Assembly (NCBI GenBank): GCA_039621445.1
Contig: CP154957.1
Coordinates: 42,000,011 to 42,064,010 of the forward strand
Direction of reading: 5' to 3'
Length of the DNA stretch: 64,000 nt
From: Euglena gracilis
Lineage: Eukaryota; Euglenida; Euglenophyceae; Euglenales
Under the pieces are notes generated by a model. It was not told where the DNA came from. It made no database searches and saw nothing but the letters and a program-made list of their open reading frames with translations. The translations under genes and the position numbers were made by a program. Positions 1 to 9,984 of the stretch are shown here, one piece after another (positions within the stretch are counted from its first letter, which is position 1; each line of letters opens with the position of its first letter).

Positions 1-38
1 TTCAACCCCACAAGCTTTAAGGGGGGGGGGCTTCCAAG

Positions 39-163
39 ATATCTTTTCCTGGTCTGAATGCGACGAACGACAACCTAGTTCTGATTCTCCTCAGTTTGCT
101 TCTGTTGCGAAATTAAGGAGACAGAATTCTGACCGACCAAATCTTGGGACATCGACAGTGCAG
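39..163 (+). CDS. KATNIP: candidate KATNIP exon (Ser/Arg-rich linker)
   Basis: An open stretch begins with DIFSWSECDERQPSSDS and ends in TSTVQ before a CAG|gtctgt donor. The 5' boundary is uncertain: a CCAAG acceptor at 38 follows a ten-G run. The composition (Ser, Asp, Arg, Gln) suits the disordered region preceding a DUF4457 domain. It ends in phase 0, compatible with the phase-0 start of the next candidate exon at 1,264. There is no direct homology evidence; it is assigned by position, phase and coding texture. Confidence 0.45.
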
Positions 164-505
164 GTCTGTTCCATGTTTGCTGAACCATGGCTTTCTCTTG
201 GTCTTGGCTACGAAAGTTAAGTGGTGTCCAAAGTATTCACCCCCCCCCCCATAAGTATCTCTGCCCTCTGGAAAACGCGTTGCATTTTGTGAAATATTCC
301 AGACAAATCATTGCCACTCAAGAGCATATTTTTCCACAAATGGTATTCTTTGACGGTTTTCCTTGTTTGTCAAACTTATCAGTTTTTTTTTGCCGGCGGG
401 CCTGGAGTTATCAAGCCTGGAGTTTGAAAAGACTTTGGATTTGGTGAGCAATTGACATGAAACTGAAAAGTCAGATTATAAATCCACCACCCAAACTCAT
501 TGCAT

Positions 506-997
506 TTATTCAACAATGAAAGGAAAGAAATTTGTTAGAGTGCAGATGTCTATTATATTTTGTTTTCTGATGATTTTGCTCAGTGCATTATGGAATTGTT
601 TCTGGACATTTCTGTGCAAACTTTGCCAAACTCCTTGAAACATTATGAACAGATTTTCTGCAAGTATATTTATTGCCTTTTTATAGGTATTTAAGAGTAT
701 TAAAAATTTCACAACAATTTCTATTTTACTGACCATCCAGATTTTTGTCATTTTGAGGCAAACAAGATAAAGGGGGACCACGTTGCGGTATCTTTGCAAA
801 TTATTCTGGATTGTTGTTCGCAAAGATCTCAGAATGCTGCAATCTCCTGATTTTTTTCCACATCCCAATTTTTTGTCTGTCACCAAATCATCAATTCTGC
901 CATGTTTGAGCTTTGGCGAGCAAATTGCACATTTTTTAGGACCAGGTTGTTCCCAAAAGGAAAGGAGTTGTGTATTATATAAAGCAAATATATGCAA
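506..997 (-). CDS. unidentified 163-codon open frame, possibly spurious
   Basis: This is a Lys/Ile/Leu/Phe-rich open frame on the strand opposite the KATNIP exons, lying inside a putative intron. It has no recognised domain; a CAIC and a CGKK motif are the only clustered cysteines. The AT-rich base composition makes long frames possible by chance, although 163 codons is long for such DNA. It may be a relic of an unknown element. Confidence 0.18.
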   Translation of the reverse strand: MHIFALYNTQLLSFWEQPGPKKCAICSPKLKHGRIDDLVTDKKLGCGKKSGDCSILRSLRTTIQNNLQRYRNVVPLYLVCLKMTKIWMVSKIEIVVKFLILLNTYKKAINILAENLFIMFQGVWQSLHRNVQKQFHNALSKIIRKQNIIDICTLTNFFPFIVE

Positions 998-1263
998 TAT
1001 ATCTAGAATTATATTATATATTATTCGCTGGTTGTGTGAAAAGTATCACATCGACTTTTTTTTGGCATCGCATCCCTCAAGGCTTAAGGTCGTATCCCCT
1101 CCCCAGTGCTAATGCGGTGTCTTGGTTGGCTTGGGTCCGGGTTTACTCGTTCTGCAATGTTGGTTGTGAATTTTCAGAGGATTCACTGTTTTTAACACAA
1201 TTTTGCAGCTGCCTTTCACACAACTTTCCACGCCGAATTTCATTCCATCCGTTCACGTTGCAG

Positions 1264-1457
1264 GGAAATGTGTCTGCTGTGCATCCAACTTTGCACCTGA
1301 AGAGCGAGCCTGTTATTGGGGAGCGACCAAGCACTGCGGTGCAAAGCAGAACGATGGGAGATTCGCCTGTTGGGAGCCCCGCTTTGGACGCAGAATTATC
1401 CCCTACAGGCACGTGCACATCGTTGGTGGATTGTTGGTACCAGCCAGCTTGGGGAAT
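1264..1457 (+). CDS. KATNIP: candidate KATNIP exon upstream of the DUF4457 unit
   Basis: The exon follows a TTGCAG acceptor (1,261-1,263) and ends at AAT|gtgaga, a strong donor. The reading is Ser/Thr/Pro-rich and ends with LVDCWYQPAWG. A nearby alternative acceptor at 1,207-1,208 would put the preceding phase-0 exon in another frame. It leaves two bases that combine with the exon at 1,482 only if a 24-nt intron is removed (see findings). Homology is not visible in this low-complexity segment, so assignment rests on splice sites, phase and adjacency. Confidence 0.45.
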
Positions 1458-1481
1458 GTGAGATTATTGATGCATTTTCAG

Positions 1482-1643
1482 TCTCCTGAGACATATTGAT
1501 TTTTTGATTGCAGAAAGCATCATTGCTGTTGAGGTTCCAGTATCTTCTCCACAGAACCTCAGCTCCCAAAAGGCCGCATTGTAACCATCACCATTCTCAA
1601 CACATGGGGTGATCTATATTTCACTGGACTCACGTCTTTGCAG
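1482..1643 (+). CDS. KATNIP: KATNIP exon, start of DUF4457 unit (TWGD motif)
   Basis: It reads LLRHIDFLIAESIIAVEV, then GRIVTITILNTWGDLYFTGL and SLQ before CAG|gtttat. The ILNTWGDLYFTGL signature opens each DUF4457 beta-sandwich unit in KATNIP proteins. The 3' boundary is phase 0 and joins directly to the next exon. The 5' boundary is less certain. A TTGCAG acceptor at 1,511-1,513 would disturb the phase, whereas the ATTTTCAG acceptor ending at 1,481 keeps frame with the preceding candidate exon. Confidence 0.78.
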
Positions 1644-1830
1644 GTTTATTGCCCCCTGCATTGTCAATGACTCCAGTTTTGGACGTTTTTTTCCCCATCT
1701 TTTTTAAAAAAAAACAAAAATGTTTGTGTTCCATGGGTGCATTTTGGACCGTGAAGAATGCTAAAAATCAATTGAGGATACCATTATTTTTTGATTCAAA
1801 TTCTGGTTCAACGCATATTTTGCATTTCAG

Positions 1831-1943
1831 GTGCTGAACCAATTCCAGCAGCCATACAGATTAACCCCTGTCATGCTCTCTGCTTGTCCCAAGGACGTCA
1901 CCGTTCTGCCAGGTCATGAAGCAGATGACAGAGTCCTTGCCAA
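1831..1943 (+). CDS. KATNIP: KATNIP exon, DUF4457 unit (SACPKD motif)
   Basis: The exon starts after TGCATTTCAG in phase 0 and reads VLNQFQQPYRLTPVMLSACP, continuing KDVTVLPGHEADDRVLA. The family pattern is I/L-S-A-x-P-x-D-x(3)-LP, then D-D-R-x-L. It ends with two bases before gtgtgt at 1,944. Reading on would hit a TGA nine bases past the splice point, which supports the donor. The intron upstream is 187 bp. Confidence 0.85.
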
Positions 1944-3512
1944 GTGTGTCAAATGATGCTTGCTCCCCAATATCATAAGCTGACTTTCCAATTTGTTGTC
2001 TTTATTGTTTTTGTCTCACTCACCAGAACATGCAACATCTGAACAATATTTTGCTTGTATTATCTCTTATCCGGCGACCGGGGAATACTTAGTTATGTGC
2101 CGACCCCCCGGCGGATGACTGGTTTTTTTTCAGAGTGACTCCAGCTAAGCCCATCTGGCTGAACCGAGAAATCTTCGGCTTCTTCCACCAAAAATGATTG
2201 GGGGGGGGGGGCAACTGCATAAGCATTGGTTGGAAATTGTGTTTCTTTTGATTTTTGAAGAAAAAATTCTGAGCCATTTTAAGAAACTGTGTGTTTTCAG
2301 GATTTGAAACACCATTTTTGTTGCTTCTTGAAAGTGCCCAGATTTTTTTTCCATGCACAAAGACACATGAAACTGCATTCAGGTCCCGAATACCTTTTTG
2401 AAACAACCCTCCTGAAATGACATTCATTTCTTGGAATTTCACAATTGTTCAAATTGTTAAATTGAACAATTCAACAATTGTTCAAATTGTTCAATTATTC
2501 AAATTTGTCGAATTAATGAATTTACAATTCGACAACTCGACAATTCGACAATGTTTTTTTAGAAATCTTGATTTAAATGGCCAACGTTATTCATGTGATT
2601 CTCATATGCTTCTTTTTGGTTTGAAACCCCCTGAAATCAGGGGAGATCCCTCCATCCCATGGATATTTCCATTTTCCCACAGAAAAAAGTGTAGTGTTTT
2701 GCACCCCTGAGCATGTGATTTTTACCGACCCCCAGGGTAGCTTCCATTCTTCCAAAACCGTCAGCCATTATTTTTTGAACAGCAGTCAGTCACAGGCATT
2801 ATTTTTTTAAGGTGCCTTGAAAACAGTCTAAAAAGACTTTTTAAAAAAACCGTAAAATTTCGGCCAAAATGCCTTGAAAAAATTTGGAAAAAACACGATA
2901 ATATCTTCAAAAATATTATTCCATCAAAATTTTAGAAATTTGAAGAAATTTGATTGTCGCAAAATCTTGGCAAAAAACAACTCAACTCCAGGAAAAAAAT
3001 TGATTTCTGGCACCCTGGAACATTGTCTATGTGCCCAGATTTGAAAAAGTGGTGTTTGGTTTTTTTCTTTTGACTTTGACCCCGTTTGATGCTGGGATGG
3101 TTTTTTGACCGCACTTGGAAAAATAACTTAAAAATGGTGAAATGCCTTAAACAACCTTAAAGTGATGCTTTGAACTTTTTTGAAAGATTTCACTTTAAAA
3201 TATAATGCCTCGCCAGTCACTACCCCCCCCCCCCTGGGGGGTCGACCACTCCAGAAATTCGACCACAAACATGAAAAAGCCGACAAATTCCGTCGCCTTT
3301 GGCGCCAGGTTACTTAAGTGGTCTTTGCCGACCCCCCCCCCTGGGGTCTGGGGGAAAAATCCAGGAATATTTATTTAGACAGACTGGGGGGGTTAGATGC
3401 TGTTGGCTAGAAAAGAAATGCTTGCTGGCTGTTCTTCTGCCGGGTCCCTCCAGATTTCCTTTGGCGCATTCCACACCGGGATTTTCTTTCGACTGCATTG
3501 TTTCGTCCACAG
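1944..3512 (+). other. KATNIP: KATNIP intron with dispersed repeat DNA
   Basis: This 1.57-kb intron between the exons at 1,831 and 3,513 has a gtgtgt donor and a GTCCACAG acceptor. It contains an AT-rich AATTGTTCAA / AATTCGACA simple repeat near 2,430-2,555. An inverted copy of the GCCTTAA/CATTTTAAGG dispersed repeat lies at 2,797-3,175. Several C/G runs occur, including a 12-C run near 3,224. No coding sequence is recognised inside. Confidence 0.7.
2797..3175 (-). repeat. dispersed repeat R1, copy 1 (inverted)
   Basis: Read on the minus strand this shows the same order of blocks as the copies at 9,985 and 50,330: TTTTTTCCTGGAGTTG, GCCAAGATTTTGCGAC, and a GCACCTTAAAAAAATAATGC end. It is diverged, with many indels. 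Confidence 0.6.
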
Positions 3513-3597
3513 TCTTGTTGATGGGCACAATGTCACTACCAACCGTGGGTGCATGTGGCTTGTGCCCTTGTTGGTGGAAGGGAGCCCTCAGTTGCAG
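3513..3597 (+). CDS. KATNIP: KATNIP exon, DUF4457 unit (LVDGHN / MWLVP motif)
   Basis: After TCCACAG the exon contributes one base to the split codon, then reads LVDGHNVTTNRGCMWLVPLL and VEGSPQLQ before CAG|gtgtgt. The family motif is K-L-I-D-G-x-N-x-T followed by M-W-L-x-P. The codon joined across the upstream intron gives Asn where the family usually has Lys. It ends in phase 0 and joins the exon at 5,895 after a 2.3-kb intron. Confidence 0.86.
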
Positions 3598-4134
3598 GTG
3601 TGTATTCCCCAACCCAGGATTTTCATTTGACAGCAATGTTTCGTTAAATTGTTGTTTTTTTGTTGTTAAATGATTTTTTTATCAAGCCCCCCTGGCTTGC
3701 CTGAATGGGCACTCAATCCCCCGTCTCGAAACGTCCCACAGGCAGAAACGTCCCACTGGTAGGCCAGGGTGGGGTGAGGATTCCCCATCGCAAGGCACCC
3801 CAAGATTGATTTGGGAAAAAAAAGAAATCTAGCCCAGAAATCCCACCTCAGATGTTTGGACATGGTTTGATCCACCCCACCCCACCGTCAGGATGGAAAG
3901 AAATGTGTATTATTCATTATTATAATTATTTTTTATGATTATTTTGGTTTTCATTTTTTCTGAGGCTTATCTCGCGTTGAAAACAAACAATTGCCAACGA
4001 CCATTTCCTCATCTTTCTTGACCAAATATACTCAAGTTTTTAGTGTTATTTAAATCGATTGCAAAAAAAAGAAAAGTATGTGCTCTGTTTACCACGGCTG
4101 CTGCTGCTGCTGGTGCTGGTGCTACTACTCGGGA

Positions 4135-4415
4135 AATATGCAATTTGCATTATTTGCAAGTTGCATAATTGAAAATCTTGAAAATTTGCATTTTTTTGCA
4201 TAATTTGTACAATTGTGCAAAAAAAATCCTTTTTTTTCTATAATCAAAAATTTGTGAAGAGTCGTATTTTTTGCATTTTTTTTCGCCTATTTTGCCTTTC
4301 CGATTTTTGATTGGGCATTGACACAGGCAAATTAGCAGACAACTGGAGGTTGCATATTTCACTTTTTTTTGACCAATTTCATAAAAGCAGTAGTGCACGA
4401 TGAAATACAAGTGGA
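4135..4415 (+). repeat. dispersed repeat R2, copy 1
   Basis: This AT-rich segment contains the words AGTCGTATTTTTTGCATTTT and ACAGGCAAATTAGCAGACAA, followed by a CTGGAGGTTGCA stretch. The same order of words occurs at 44,345-44,610 in the same orientation, with many substitutions. No coding potential or clear terminal repeat is visible. It is probably an old non-autonomous element or its UTR. Confidence 0.55.
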
Positions 4416-4629
4416 TGCAATTAGGTGAATCAACCGTATCACTGCACAAGTTTGTATCACATTTTCTTTTTCATGTTGCATTTTTGGAGCAGGAGAAATT
4501 CTTCCAAGTCTCTCCAGTGGAAAAGTGAACATCCCTGGGCTCCTAAAGGAATTTATACACAAATGAATTTTTCTGCATTTTTTTGCATTGCAAATTTTGA
4601 GATGCCTTGTTGCATATCCCCCCCTTTAC

Positions 4630-4790
4630 TCCTGCCACTACCATTATTACCGCCGCCGCCACCACCACCACTACCACACCACTACCACTACCATAACTAC
4701 CACCACCACCACCACCACCGTTACCCACCACCACCACCACCACTACCACCACCACCACCATTATTTCTACTACTTACTCGGGCAGTGATT
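4630..4790 (+). repeat. CAC/CCA trinucleotide microsatellite
   Basis: About 160 bp of imperfect (CAC)n/(ACC)n with interspersed TAC and TTA units. It gives artificial His-, Thr-, Pro-, Val- or Gly-run frames on both strands, which are not genes. Confidence 0.9.
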
Positions 4791-5189
4791 TTGGCCAGCT
4801 GTGGACTCACCAGAAAGCCAAGCACCGTTAGATAGGTTACTGCATGGTCCTGAATTCTCTTATTGGGCCTTTTGATGACTTGGCAGCCCTGGGAGTTTGT
4901 TCCCAAAATTTTTTCTTGCTGGCAGATTGACCCTGTTTATTAAATTTTTTTGCACCTGGGCTTGGGTGAAACTTGGCCTGGCTGCAAAATGAGGATAAAT
5001 GTATTTTTTTTTTTACACAGGGGGCACCATATGGGACATGTTTACATGTTAGAAAAGTTCCTGGGGCGGCAGTTCCTGGGTTCATACCGCGAAATTTGGA
5101 TTTCACAGACGTACCCAGAAGGAGGGGTCAGGCTTTCCCCCCTGGGAAAGCTTCGCTCGTACCCAGGCTTCTTTTTAATTTGGAAGATT

Positions 5190-5580
5190 CTCCCTGAGGG
5201 GAGTCTGGGGCCGGACCCCCCCCCGGGGGGGGGGTCCCAAGCCAGAGGCCTGGGTATGGGTTTTGGCGAAAAGCACCAAAAAAATTGTGAAATGCCCTCC
5301 GACAGCCTGATTTTTTGGGGGTCCCCCGCGCCGGGCTCTGGGGGTCAAAAAAAAAAGATTTTTCGAAAATTGCCCGAAACCGATGGGGAACTGCAGGCAC
5401 CCACCCGGGGACCCCCAGGTGGCCTGTTTGCCCCCCTCATTCCCCCGGCTCCCCCAGGACCGTTTTTGGGCCCGTACCGTGGGTGGGGGTGCTCCTCCCC
5501 AGAGACCGGCTGGACCTCACCCCCCTCACCCCCCGGGAAGGTGGGGGTGAGGTCCAGCCGGTTTAAGACCCGGCTGTTCC
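5190..5580 (+). repeat. G/C-tract repeat family, copy 1, with perfect hairpin
   Basis: It holds a 9-C/11-G mirror near 5,217-5,236, followed by words also found near 43,240-43,385 (a GGCG(A)AAAGC(A)CC motif, an AAATTGTGAAATGCCC-like stretch, GATTTT, then more C/G runs). At 5,506-5,524 and 5,543-5,561 lie two perfect 19-bp inverted arms (CCGGCTGGACCTCACCCCC and its complement) around an 18-base C/G loop. Confidence 0.6.
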
Positions 5581-5894
5581 CCCCCCCTAAAAAACAGGCA
5601 AAGAGGCACAAAATCCAGCCAGATTGGCATTTTTCAGCCAAAATCTGGATTAGGTAACCCAAAACCCCTCCAAATCCTATTTTTGGCCATTTTTGACGAT
5701 GAGTCGGTGGTTTAAAAACCTCAAAAAGGGTTTTTTGGGGCAAAAATCTAACCGCCAACCCCTTGTGCCAACCCCCAGCAGACACTCCAGGGTACCCTGA
5801 GATTCTTTTTCCAAGAGTTGAGGGAAAGATGTATTGAAAAAAATGAAGCATTTCCAAAAGAAATAAACACAGCATCTGGTTTTTCTCACTTCAG

Positions 5895-6045
5895 ATTCAA
5901 TTCCCCAGGCAGGTCAAAGTTTCTGGGATACGTGTCTGGAATTACAACAGTGGCCCAGAGTGCTTCCTCTGTGGGGCCAAGCACATACAAGTAGCCATCG
6001 ATGGCCGCAATATGGCACCTGACACAGGATTTTTGCTTCAGAGAG
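5895..6045 (+). CDS. KATNIP: KATNIP exon, DUF4457 unit (SGIRVWNYN motif)
   Basis: Bounded by TCACTTCAG and AGAG|gtatga, this exon reads IQFPRQVKVSGIRVWNYN, then GAKHIQVAIDGRNMAPDTGF and LLQR. This is the most diagnostic KATNIP segment: S-G-I/L-R-x-W-N-Y-N followed by R/C-G-A-K-x-I-x-V-x(2)-D-G-R and G-F-L-L-x-R-G. It leaves one G to be completed by the next exon. The opposite-strand frame over it looks vaguely Kelch-like but lacks splice support. Confidence 0.93.
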
Positions 6046-6502
6046 GTATGAGGACTTCCCTTCTTTTCCCTTCTTGCAATTCTGGAATGCTGACCATTAT
6101 TGGCATGACTGTTTTGTTGTTGTTGTTTTTTTAGCATGAGCATCACCATCATACTCCCTGCCCCTAAAGTGCCCCCTTTTTTGTAAAGTTTTTGGATGGA
6201 GGTTCTGGAATACAAGTAATGAGGTTGGGGGCAATACTGAACGGAAATAATTACGCTGCTTGTATTGGGAATAAGTAAGTCACTCGGAGATGTCTTAGTT
6301 AGTGCATTTCAGTGAAACGATACCCGGTGGTTAGTTTTAATCATCTGGCTCATTTTCTTATTTTCAGAAATCTGAAGGAAAACTGGAACATTTCTGATAA
6401 TTATTTATTATCAATGATCATCCATTGAACTGTCGAAGCAATGAAGTTTCATTATTGAAGGAGCAATGAAAATTCTGTAACCTTTTTCATTTTTCCTTGC
6501 AG

Positions 6503-6567
6503 CACCAGGCCACAGTGGCTTTGACTTTGGCCAAACCTTCTTTTTTGTGGCAACACCCGCTTCCCAG
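6503..6567 (+). CDS. KATNIP: KATNIP exon, DUF4457 unit (FDFGQ motif)
   Basis: After CCTTGCAG the exon completes the split Gly codon and reads APGHSGFDFGQTFFFVATPA, then SQ at CAG|gtttgc. The family pattern here is R-K-G-P-G-x(2)-F-D-F-x-Q. The same frame stays open to 6,741 (through VIPPIPHYPS), so the donor could lie later; the 3' boundary is therefore uncertain. This ends the first DUF4457 unit, and the next one was not located. Confidence 0.82.
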
Positions 6568-7965
6568 GTTTGCAACTCCTCAGTATCTTTGGCTAGTCCT
6601 GGAGCAAGTGAAGTCATTCCCCCAATTCCTCATTACCCATCATGTTCTTTTTCAACGGGGATAGTTTCAGGATTCAAATCTATTCAAGAGCACACAAACA
6701 TTCAGGCATCATTGACCCTCGACGGCGTAGGGACGTTGTGAATTCCAGTTCCGCCACTTTTGGTGCCCCATTTTTACCCTCTCCCAATTTTCTAGAGATG
6801 ATCTTTCTGAATCAAAACCAAAGTATTTGAAATCAAAGTTTGAATTCAATTATCTTCGGAATTCAAAGTGGCAAACTGCAACTGCAAGGGGTGTGGTGTG
6901 ACTGGTTGTGGAAAAAATGCATCTGGGTGAGAAAATATTTTTATTGGTTGTTATTAAATATTGTTATTGGTTTTTATTAGTGGGTCAGTGTCACTCACAA
7001 AGTGAATTCTTGGTTCAGTGTGCCTCACATCAAACGTTCATTTATGGGCATTTCATTTCGGTTGGACAGTTGTCACATGGTATTCATTGACCCACCTTGC
7101 ACCGAATTCTCCGCTTGTTTTGGTGTTTGTTCTTCATCTTTTTCCTTTTCTGCAATTCCCTACATTTTCCAGCATTTTATCAGTTTTGATGAATTGATCT
7201 TGGTTACGTTGTCATTGATGTTTCTTGATCTCGCATCCAGAGCGTCGCTTGAGCCAGAGGACACCCCATACCCCCGAGGGGGGGGGTCCAGCCAACCAAC
7301 AGCCTATTTCCAACCTCCAACCCTTTATCCCCTGTCAAATGAGCGTTACTTTCACTGCTGCCCGAAGGATGGGTCGACGGTAATGGATTTGGCTTTTGGA
7401 GGTCCAAAAAGTGGGCCAAAAAGGGCAAAAATGGGTCGGATTTGGGCTGGCCAGGACCAAATTAGGGTAAAAAATAATTGGTTTTTTTTTTGCATAATTG
7501 GCAGCTGTTTGGGCATTCTTGCAATTTCGATTTTTTGGTTCCGGTTCGACCCCAGGTCCTGCCCAGTTCCATCCCTGGGACCCTGATATGGGGAAAGGAG
7601 GGGGGGATCAGCTTTTCCCCATCCAGCCCATATTTCCCAGCCCCCCCCCCCCAAGGGGTCACTGGGTGACCCCCTGCTGGCATCATTTCTTCTCAAAATT
7701 TCTTAAAATGAATAAACATTGCAAGAGTCTTGTAATTAATTTGTCCTGCTTGAAATGTTTATCTCATTTTCATTTTTCTCAATGAAACCAACGTCATTCC
7801 CATTTTCATTGAGCCCCAATTTCATACAAAACGTTGCATTCTGAAGCCGCAGGTTGCCATTGTTTGAGAAATGATTTTGATCTCCAATTCGTGTGTGGTT
7901 TGAAAATTCAGGTTTTGCTGAGCATTGCTGTTATTTTGGTGAGCGGGGTGCAGACATTCAGTTAG

Positions 7966-8098
7966 TGTGTATCACCAAAGAATGTTTTTTGTGTATCATG
8001 TGTATCACATCAAATATTTTTGTGTAGCACTGTACATCACCGAAAAAAAATGTGTATCACTTATGTATGCTTTTGTGTATCACCAAAGATTTACTGAA
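7966..8098 (+). repeat. GTGTATCAC minisatellite, cluster 1
   Basis: Repeats of GTGTATCAC(C) with variable T-rich or AAAG spacers recur about seven times, several followed by CAAAGA. A second cluster with the same core occurs at 9,174-9,325. Confidence 0.75.
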
Positions 8099-9173
8099 AA
8101 TTGAAAAAAAAATCCGATTTTCTCATTGAAAAAGTTTGCCGTTGTAATGCTCACCATTTATTTTGCTTCTCCCGCCGCAGCCAATGCAGCACTTTTCTAA
8201 TTCTTGTTTTGATTTGCACCTTTGGGGTTCTTAAAGGAACCCCTGCTCAATTCGTTTCGCTCGGAAACAGCCAGAACAAACAAACAAGATTCATCTTTGT
8301 CATCTTCCTGTGATTCTGTAGCAAAAACAGAATGATCCCATGTTTCCTGCATGTTTCTTGCATCTGACGAGGGGTGACTGGTTTTTGGCCTCCCTCCGTC
8401 GGGGGGGGGTCATCAAAAGAAACCACTGGGGTGACCCAATGTCGAAGGCCCAGCGCCTTTTTTTCACATTTGTGGTCAACTTTCCTTTGGATTCTAGAGT
8501 GGCCGACCCCTCCAGGGGGGAGTGATTGAATTTTTCCCCGAAATGAAGCGAGTGACTGGTTTTTTGGAAGAGTGGAAGTGACCGGCCTCCTCCCTGTGAC
8601 CCCGGAAAGTCCCCCCCCTTATGTCCAACGACTCCTCTGTGTCCATCGACCCCCCCCCCCCCCCCGCCCTGGTTGGAGGACATCCAGAGTTTTCTTTTCT
8701 GCGCTTCGCACCGAAAATTCTGGGCAATTTTGACAATTTTTTTGCTCAAAAAGTGCCAAAAAATTTGGCCAATTTTTGGTGCAAAAATTTTCGGCCCGAC
8801 GCTTCGTGCCAGGACCATAAATTTGGCCAAACCTCTGAAAAGTTTTTGGGGGTGGGGTCCCGGGTACCCGCCGACCTTTTCATTTTTATCCCTTGTCCAA
8901 CGACCACCCCCCCCCCCCGGTCGGAGGACGCCTTTTTGGTCCTCTGTCCCTGGTCGTAGGGCAGAGGTTACCGGTCATTGGACAAAGAGGGGGATTTGCA
9001 GTCTTTTTTTGACACGAAACCCAATGCTTTGGCGTTTTGAAGGAGATTTCAAATCTGATGGGTTTGGTTCCCAAGCAATGAGGGTGTCGACGCAATGGGT
9101 TTTATTTATTCTCCAGCCTCCCGAATGGCGGCCAGAAGGTGACGTATTTTTTGCTTTTGGGTGTAAAAATGGG

Positions 9174-9325
9174 CCAATGTGTATCACATCGGAAATTTTT
9201 GTGTATCACCTGTGCATCACCAAAAGTATTTTGTGTATCACGTGCGTGTTACCAAGAATTTTTTTGTGTATCATATGTGTACCAGAAAAAAAAATTGTGT
9301 ATCAGCAGGAAGTTGTGATACACAT
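9174..9325 (+). repeat. GTGTATCAC minisatellite, cluster 2
   Basis: About seven imperfect GTGTATCAC / GTGCATCAC / GTGTATCAT cores alternate with short A- or T-rich spacers. The cluster ends with an inverted core (GTGATACACA) near 9,315, so its last units form a dyad. Same family as 7,966-8,098. Confidence 0.75.
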
Positions 9326-9350
9326 TGAGTGATGTATGAATTCTATCCAG

Positions 9351-9563
9351 AATATTCAGTCCTCCCATTTTGAAAGACCCCCTCTGGCAATGTCCCCCAT
9401 TTATAACAACCCATTGGGAAATTTTCACCAGCTTGAGAAACATACCAACCCATACCAGAAGCCTTCAGTCAGAATGAAGTTTAGGTGCTCACCCATCTCT
9501 GTTAACCCTCCTCTGGATTTTTCACCCATTCAATGGACAGTCAACACACCATCTTATTTTTGA
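9351..9563 (+). CDS. candidate host exon or terminal exon, unidentified
   Basis: After a TTCTATCCAG acceptor, an open frame of about 70 codons reads NIQSSHFERPPLAMSPIYNN and later KPSVRMKFRCSPISVNPP, ending at TGA 9,561-9,563. The amino-acid mix looks coding rather than repeat-like. No family is recognised. It is on the same strand as KATNIP and could be a lineage-specific linker exon. An internal TTTAG|gtgctc donor is an alternative end. Confidence 0.3.
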   Translation, partial: NIQSSHFERPPLAMSPIYNNPLGNFHQLEKHTNPYQKPSVRMKFRCSPISVNPPLDFSPIQWTVNTPSYF

Positions 9564-9984
9564 AGTTTTTCTTTTCTGCGTTGCATTTGCAGCTGGTTTG
9601 ACCATTCCGTCATTCCCGCAGTAATGGCAAGCAGCAACAATTGAACACTGCTCACCGACGTGCACCATCCGTTCTCATTCTCACCCTGCACTTTGTATCC
9701 TGACATTTCTGGGGCTTTGTTTGTGGATTTTTGAGGTTACAGAGTTCAGGAAGTGGGATGCTTGAGCCCGAAATATACCATTGCCCAACCCGGAGGTGGG
9801 TGACTGACTGGTTTTTGGCTCAGGACCCGGCCGGGGTCGGCCAGGAATGGTTGAAACTTGCCCAACCTTCGCCACTTTAAATTGTTTGGTGTTTTTTTTA
9901 AAGAAAATATAACGACAAAAAAACAATGGCAAATTTCATTGCTTTTGGGCTATTTTGGCCAATGGCCGGGCAGCACCCTCTCCC

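Larger units (their letters stand above)
3598..5894 (+). other. KATNIP: KATNIP intron with microsatellites and G/C-tract repeat
   Basis: The 2.3-kb intron holds a CTG/GGT trinucleotide tract (4,087-4,125), a dispersed GCAT/TTTTGCA-rich repeat (4,135-4,415), a long CAC/CCA microsatellite (4,630-4,790) and a G/C-tract repeat with a perfect hairpin (5,190-5,580). The open frames over the microsatellite (His-, Pro-, Gly- or Val-runs on either strand) are artefacts of the repeat. No internal exon is recognised. Confidence 0.65.
39..6567 (+). other. KATNIP: KATNIP (katanin-interacting protein) homologue, partial gene span
   Basis: At least five exons on the plus strand read, when spliced, as one DUF4457 unit of katanin-interacting protein (KIAA0556/JBTS26 family), a microtubule and ciliary-base protein that binds katanin subunits. 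The conserved landmarks occur in family order: TWGDLYFTGL, then LSACPKDVTVLP, LVDGHNVTT/CMWLVP, SGIRVWNYN, and PGHSGFDFGQTFFF. Exon joins keep reading frame and use GT-AG sites. The gene is incomplete: the N-terminal part lies upstream of the window, and the second DUF4457 copy expected downstream was not found. Introns run from under 200 bp to about 2.3 kb and contain dispersed repeats. The family identification is firm; the outermost exons are less sure. Confidence 0.88.

Noticed and set aside
4543-4835. His-, Thr-, Pro- or Val/Gly-run frames over the CAC microsatellite
   Set aside because: Pure trinucleotide repeat translation in several frames.
5886-6215. Minus-strand frame with a Kelch-like YLYVLG segment
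   Set aside because: It is antisense to the well-supported KATNIP exon with plus-strand splice sites; the resemblance is incidental.
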